Assembly: GCA_934096295.1 (NCBI GenBank)
Contig: CAKOLL010000003.1
Coordinates: 1-64,000, forward strand
Origin: an uncultured Bacilli bacterium
Lineage (GTDB): Bacteria > Bacillota_I > Bacilli_A > RF39 > UBA660
Direction of reading: 5' to 3'
DNA: 64,000 nucleotides
The notes under the pieces were generated by a model that made no database searches, was not told the DNA's origin, and saw only the letters and a program-made list of their open reading frames with translations. Of this stretch, positions 61,459 through 64,000 are shown one piece after another (position 1 is the first letter of the stretch; each line of letters begins with the position of its first letter). Position numbers and translations under genes: made by a program.

Positions 61459-61477
61459 ATTCTCATCACCTGCTCCA
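61459..61477 (+). repeat. attR core (19 bp)
   Basis: Copy of the tRNA-Gly 3' end, identical to 25428-25446. Not part of a tRNA here because the upstream sequence is phage DNA. Confidence 0.93.
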
Positions 61478-61487
61478 TTTGAAATCA

Positions 61488-61520
61488 ACTTACGGACTTA
61501 AAAGTTCGTGAGTTTTTATT
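61488..61520 (+). terminator. Displaced host terminator of tRNA-Gly
   Basis: ACTTACGGACTT/AAGTTCGTGAGT stem then T5, beginning 11 nt after attR. In the uninfected chromosome it would follow tRNA-Gly directly. Confidence 0.75.
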
Positions 61521-61535
61521 TTATATAAAACTTTA

Positions 61536-61568
61536 AAGTTCTCTTATCACAGAAAAGAGGACTTTTTT
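61536..61568 (+). terminator. Second terminator downstream of attR
   Basis: AAGTTCTCTT/AAGAGGACTT stem followed by T4. It overlaps the only SD-like sequence (GAGGA) of the small frame at 61570. Confidence 0.6.
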
Positions 61569-61569
61569 C

Positions 61570-61764
61570 ATGCTTGAATTTAAAGTAATTGAAAATTTAA
61601 AACCTGATAAAGGTTTAACTGACATCTTACAAAACTTTGAATATACAGTTAAATTAGGACAAATAAAAACTATCTTGCATACCAACCTACAAGTAGTAAT
61701 ACCTACTGAATACCAGATTACATATCCTACTACTCTTATCATACTAGAATGCAAAGTTAATTGA
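61570..61764 (+). CDS. Short hypothetical protein (possibly a fragment)
   Basis: 64 residues starting right after a terminator; no family recognised. Composition is normal for coding sequence (VIENLKPDKGLTDILQNFEY). It might be a remnant of a larger gene because it ends 13 nt before the relaxase fragment in another frame. Confidence 0.35.
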   Translation: MLEFKVIENLKPDKGLTDILQNFEYTVKLGQIKTILHTNLQVVIPTEYQITYPTTLIILECKVN

Positions 61765-61777
61765 ATTACAAGACAAG

Positions 61778-62530
61778 ATGAGAACTTTATGTATTGCTAG
61801 TTTTAATAAAGAATATGGTCTTAATAATGCCTTAAAAACTAAACAAAAAGTTAGAAATAAAGATATCAATGTAAAAGATATGGTAAACTATATTGTAATG
61901 CAAGAAGAATTATCTAAAAATAAAGAACGATTACAAATAGCAAATAAAAAATCACTAGAACTAGATAATAATTCTAATGAAGTTAAAGATATAGTTAATA
62001 ATTTAAAAACTACATTTACTAACAAAGATAAATATGTTTTAAACAAAGATGATAAAAATAAAATTGATAAATTTATTCAGCAAGTAGATTTAACTAATAA
62101 AGAGTATAAGAAAATGCAAAAGTTATCTATTACTTTAAATGATGTAGAAACTGAATTAAAAGAAAATAGAGATAAAGTTAAAATACTAACTGAAAATAAT
62201 GATGCCTTAAATATTAAAGTTAAATCTCTTGAAAAAAAGATAGATAAACAAGAAGATGAAATTGATGATCTTAAAGAAAAAAATTCTAAACTACAAAGCA
62301 CAATCAATTTCTTTGAAAATTTATTTGATAGATTAGTTAAATTTATCAAAGATAAAATGTTTGGAAAAGAAAAAGAACGAGAAGATTATTGGAATTTTTT
62401 AAAAGATTTATATACTCACAATATATTTAGTGATAAAACTATTGAATCAATTCAAGATGATTATATTTGGAATAAAGAAAATAATAAAAATAAAGACAAA
62501 GGAAAAGATGATTACGAGATTGAAAGGTAA
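61778..62530 (+). pseudogene. C-terminal part of a MobV/Pre-like relaxase (N-terminus missing)
   Basis: 250 residues: nearly all coiled coil (LKENRDKVKILTENNDALNI; KKIDKQEDEIDDLKEKNSKL) followed by STINFFENLFDRLVKFIKDKMF and SIQDDYIWNKEN. This is the form of the C-terminal region of MobV-type plasmid recombination proteins, but the N-terminal catalytic relaxase domain is absent and no SD precedes the ATG. A remnant of a mobilizable element at the tRNA-Gly site is the best reading. Confidence 0.45.
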
Positions 62531-62542
62531 TCATCTTTAAAA

Positions 62543-63118
62543 TTATCTAACTCTTTTTAATACATTTTGTTTTTCTTCTATAGTTTTAGCTTCCCCATAG
62601 AATTTATTCCAACATTCTTGAGTTCCAAACTTTTTGCAATCTGAGAAACATCCAAATCCACAATCATTATAAAATTCTGCATTCCCATAACTTTGTGATA
62701 TTTGTCTTGGGCAAGTATATTGCATCATAGGTAAAGGTAATTTACCTTGTATAAATTCTTCATATCTTATGACATTAATTTCACTTGCACCATGTTCAAA
62801 TAAATATTCTGAAGAAAAAACTCTACCAGTTGAATACATAACATAATTAACATCATCTCTTTTTTGTAATTCATTGAATAAACTTACAGGGCCAACAATT
62901 AATCCATCACTAACTTCATAAACAGTTCCTGTTTTTTCATCTTGGACAAGTTGCATATTTTCATTCAACTCTAAAGTATAATATCCTTTACCATTACAAT
63001 AGTAACATACAACACCTAAATCATCATGTTCAGCAAAACCTTTATATATTCCAGTCCCTTTACATGATTCGCAAGTACATTTAGTTTCATAACCTAAATC
63101 TAATTCTTTTAAAAACAT
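62543..63118 (-). CDS. Protein with DnaJ-type CxxCxGxG zinc motifs
   Basis: 191 residues. N-terminal CESCKGTG and CYYCNGKGYY form a DnaJ-like zinc centre; the C-terminal half has further Cys (YTCPRQ, NDCGFGCFSDCKKFG, QECW), perhaps a second metal site. No J domain. Function unknown. It faces the relaxase fragment and probably belongs to the same element. Confidence 0.65.
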   Translation of the reverse strand: MFLKELDLGYETKCTCESCKGTGIYKGFAEHDDLGVVCYYCNGKGYYTLELNENMQLVQDEKTGTVYEVSDGLIVGPVSLFNELQKRDDVNYVMYSTGRVFSSEYLFEHGASEINVIRYEEFIQGKLPLPMMQYTCPRQISQSYGNAEFYNDCGFGCFSDCKKFGTQECWNKFYGEAKTIEEKQNVLKRVR

Positions 63119-63422
63119 AATAATTCCCCCTCTTTCAAAGAATTGCGATTATAATAACATAAAATAATGTATTTGTCAAACTTAACCACCCCTTAAAAAA
63201 GTTTGAAATTTAAATTTTTTTATGAAAATTATATACATATTTAGTTTTTTTGTGTTAAATCATTATTAATGAGTGATATTTATCATATCATTAGAGAAAG
63301 AGTTGTAGATATCTACGACACTCGCTCCAGATTGATAGAAAACTCGGAAAATTTACTTCTGAGAGTAATAAATGCTAACTAGAAATAGTTAGTTTTTTTG
63401 TTATGTAAAGGAGCACTTTTTT
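63119..63422 (+). promoter_or_regulatory. Intergenic leader with attenuator-like terminator
   Basis: About 300 bases without a gene. It holds a GTAGATATCTAC palindrome (about 63303-63318) and a terminator (CTAACT/AGTTAG at 63375-63392, then T7) only 24 nt before the next start codon, a layout compatible with attenuation or a small RNA. No named riboswitch recognised. Confidence 0.35.
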
Positions 63423-63536
63423 ATGTTAAATATAGAAACAAAAGAATTAAAAATAAGTAATAAACTAAAAAGAAAAAATGAAATAATTGGTAGATTTACA
63501 AATACTACTCTAATTACAAATAATAGTTCAATTTAA
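63423..63536 (+). CDS. 37-residue hypothetical protein
   Basis: ATG at 63423 with an AAGGAG SD. Basic, polar (KISNKLKRKNEIIGRF). No family. It may be the start of a larger, now broken gene. Confidence 0.3.
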   Translation: MLNIETKELKISNKLKRKNEIIGRFTNTTLITNNSSI

Positions 63537-63637
63537 ATATATTGATGACATAGAAATAAAAAATTAACTTTAAGAAACATATTTTATTATGACTTAATTA
63601 TTATCATAATAATTATGATATACCGTTTGATTTATTT

Positions 63638-63859
63638 ATGTTTACGGATAAGGATAAATTTCCTATACCTGTAGCACATAATGGTTTTAGAACTAGAATT
63701 GAAATAGAAAATTATGTTAATAAATTAAAAGAAATGTATGATATTAATTATTATGGAGTTATATCAAATAAAGACTTTACTAATTTATCTTTTACAACTA
63801 ACGAGATAAAAAAAAACAATAAGAATAATACCATAATAACTTTAAAAGTAACAAATTAG
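63638..63859 (+). CDS. 73-residue hypothetical protein, probably a gene fragment
   Basis: Coherent protein-like sequence (FPIPVAHNGFRTRIEIENYV; LKEMYDINYYGVISNKD), but the frame is open upstream of its ATG (YDIPFDLF) until a stop, and no SD is seen. Likely the 3' part of a decayed gene of the resident mobile element. The last ~140 bases of the window show nothing further. Confidence 0.35.
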   Translation: MFTDKDKFPIPVAHNGFRTRIEIENYVNKLKEMYDINYYGVISNKDFTNLSFTTNEIKKNNKNNTIITLKVTN

Positions 63860-64000
63860 AACTCGGAATAATCACTATTAATTTATCAAATATAAGAAGT
63901 CCAGATGAAAACACAGCTATATAAAAATATTTTTAAAACAAGTAAAGTACCAACTTAATACTTGATTTAAAAGTATTTATACTAATTTAAATTATTTTTT

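Larger units (their letters stand above)
25428..61477. mobile_element. Temperate siphovirus-type prophage integrated in tRNA-Gly
   Basis: About 36.0 kb between two identical 19-bp repeats. Content and order are those of a complete temperate phage: integrase, lysogeny switch, recombination/replication, late activator, terminase, head, tail, lysis. Late genes all lie on the minus strand. No essential structural gene is visibly broken, though small early genes include a truncated remnant and a split replication gene. It looks potentially inducible. Confidence 0.95.

Overview
The window is a low-GC chromosomal segment (roughly 28% GC by eye) of a Gram-positive, Bacillota-type bacterium that reads TGA as stop. 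A meso-DAP-type MurE, a T-box leader, a Cse60-like sporulation-associated protein and SipW-like surface proteins point to an uncultured gut Bacilli/RF39-like lineage. That placement is inference; no rRNA is present.

Host segment 1 (1-25.4 kb). At the left edge lies the 3' end of a large surface protein gene whose last ~125 bases jump to about 58% GC, as expected of a diversity-generating retroelement (DGR) variable region. It is followed by a class A beta-lactamase-like hydrolase, a second surface protein, a phosphodiester glycosidase, a two-component system, a YtxG/YtxH-like membrane operon, a probable small RNA, trmB, a T-box-controlled leuS operon (LeuRS carries a Nudix domain inside its editing region), a GH31 glycosidase, trpS, murE, a cysteine desulfurase/thioredoxin/DsbD-like redox operon, a HAD phosphatase, a CYTH protein and tRNA-Gly(TCC).

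Prophage (25,428-61,477, about 36 kb). A temperate siphovirus-type prophage sits at the 3' end of tRNA-Gly(TCC), bounded by 19-bp direct repeats (attL/attR). From right to left: integrase; lysogeny module (PH-SHOCT protein, ImmA/IrrE-type peptidase, CI-like repressor) divergent from a Cro-like gene; replication and recombination (split replication gene, Erf, DUF1351, SSB); many small early genes; an ArpU/RinA-like late activator; an activated late promoter with three 10-bp direct repeats, a terminator, two tRNAs (Ile-TAT, Gln-TTG) and a highly structured ~400-nt untranslated region; terminase, portal, MuF-type minor head protein with a toxin-like C-terminus, scaffold, capsid, connectors, tail tube, tail assembly chaperones, tape measure, baseplate; an array of five short receptor-binding-type proteins; holin and endolysin.

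The most unusual locus is the receptor-binding array (27.3-29.9 kb). Two fiber cassettes are each preceded by the same kind of leader: a short ORF running through a long simple-sequence repeat (18 x GTAT; about 8.4 x CTTTG on the plus strand), a long hairpin burying a Shine-Dalgarno (SD) sequence, and a GNRA-tetraloop hairpin burying a second SD. Downstream cassette genes lack good SDs. This suggests phase-variable fiber expression through leader-ORF translation, which would be a phage-borne host-range switch.

Host segment 2 (61.5-64 kb) starts with the displaced terminator of tRNA-Gly and then carries remnants of another mobile element (a probable C-terminal piece of a MobV-like relaxase, a double zinc-motif protein and small fragments), so the tRNA-Gly 3' end looks like an integration hot spot.
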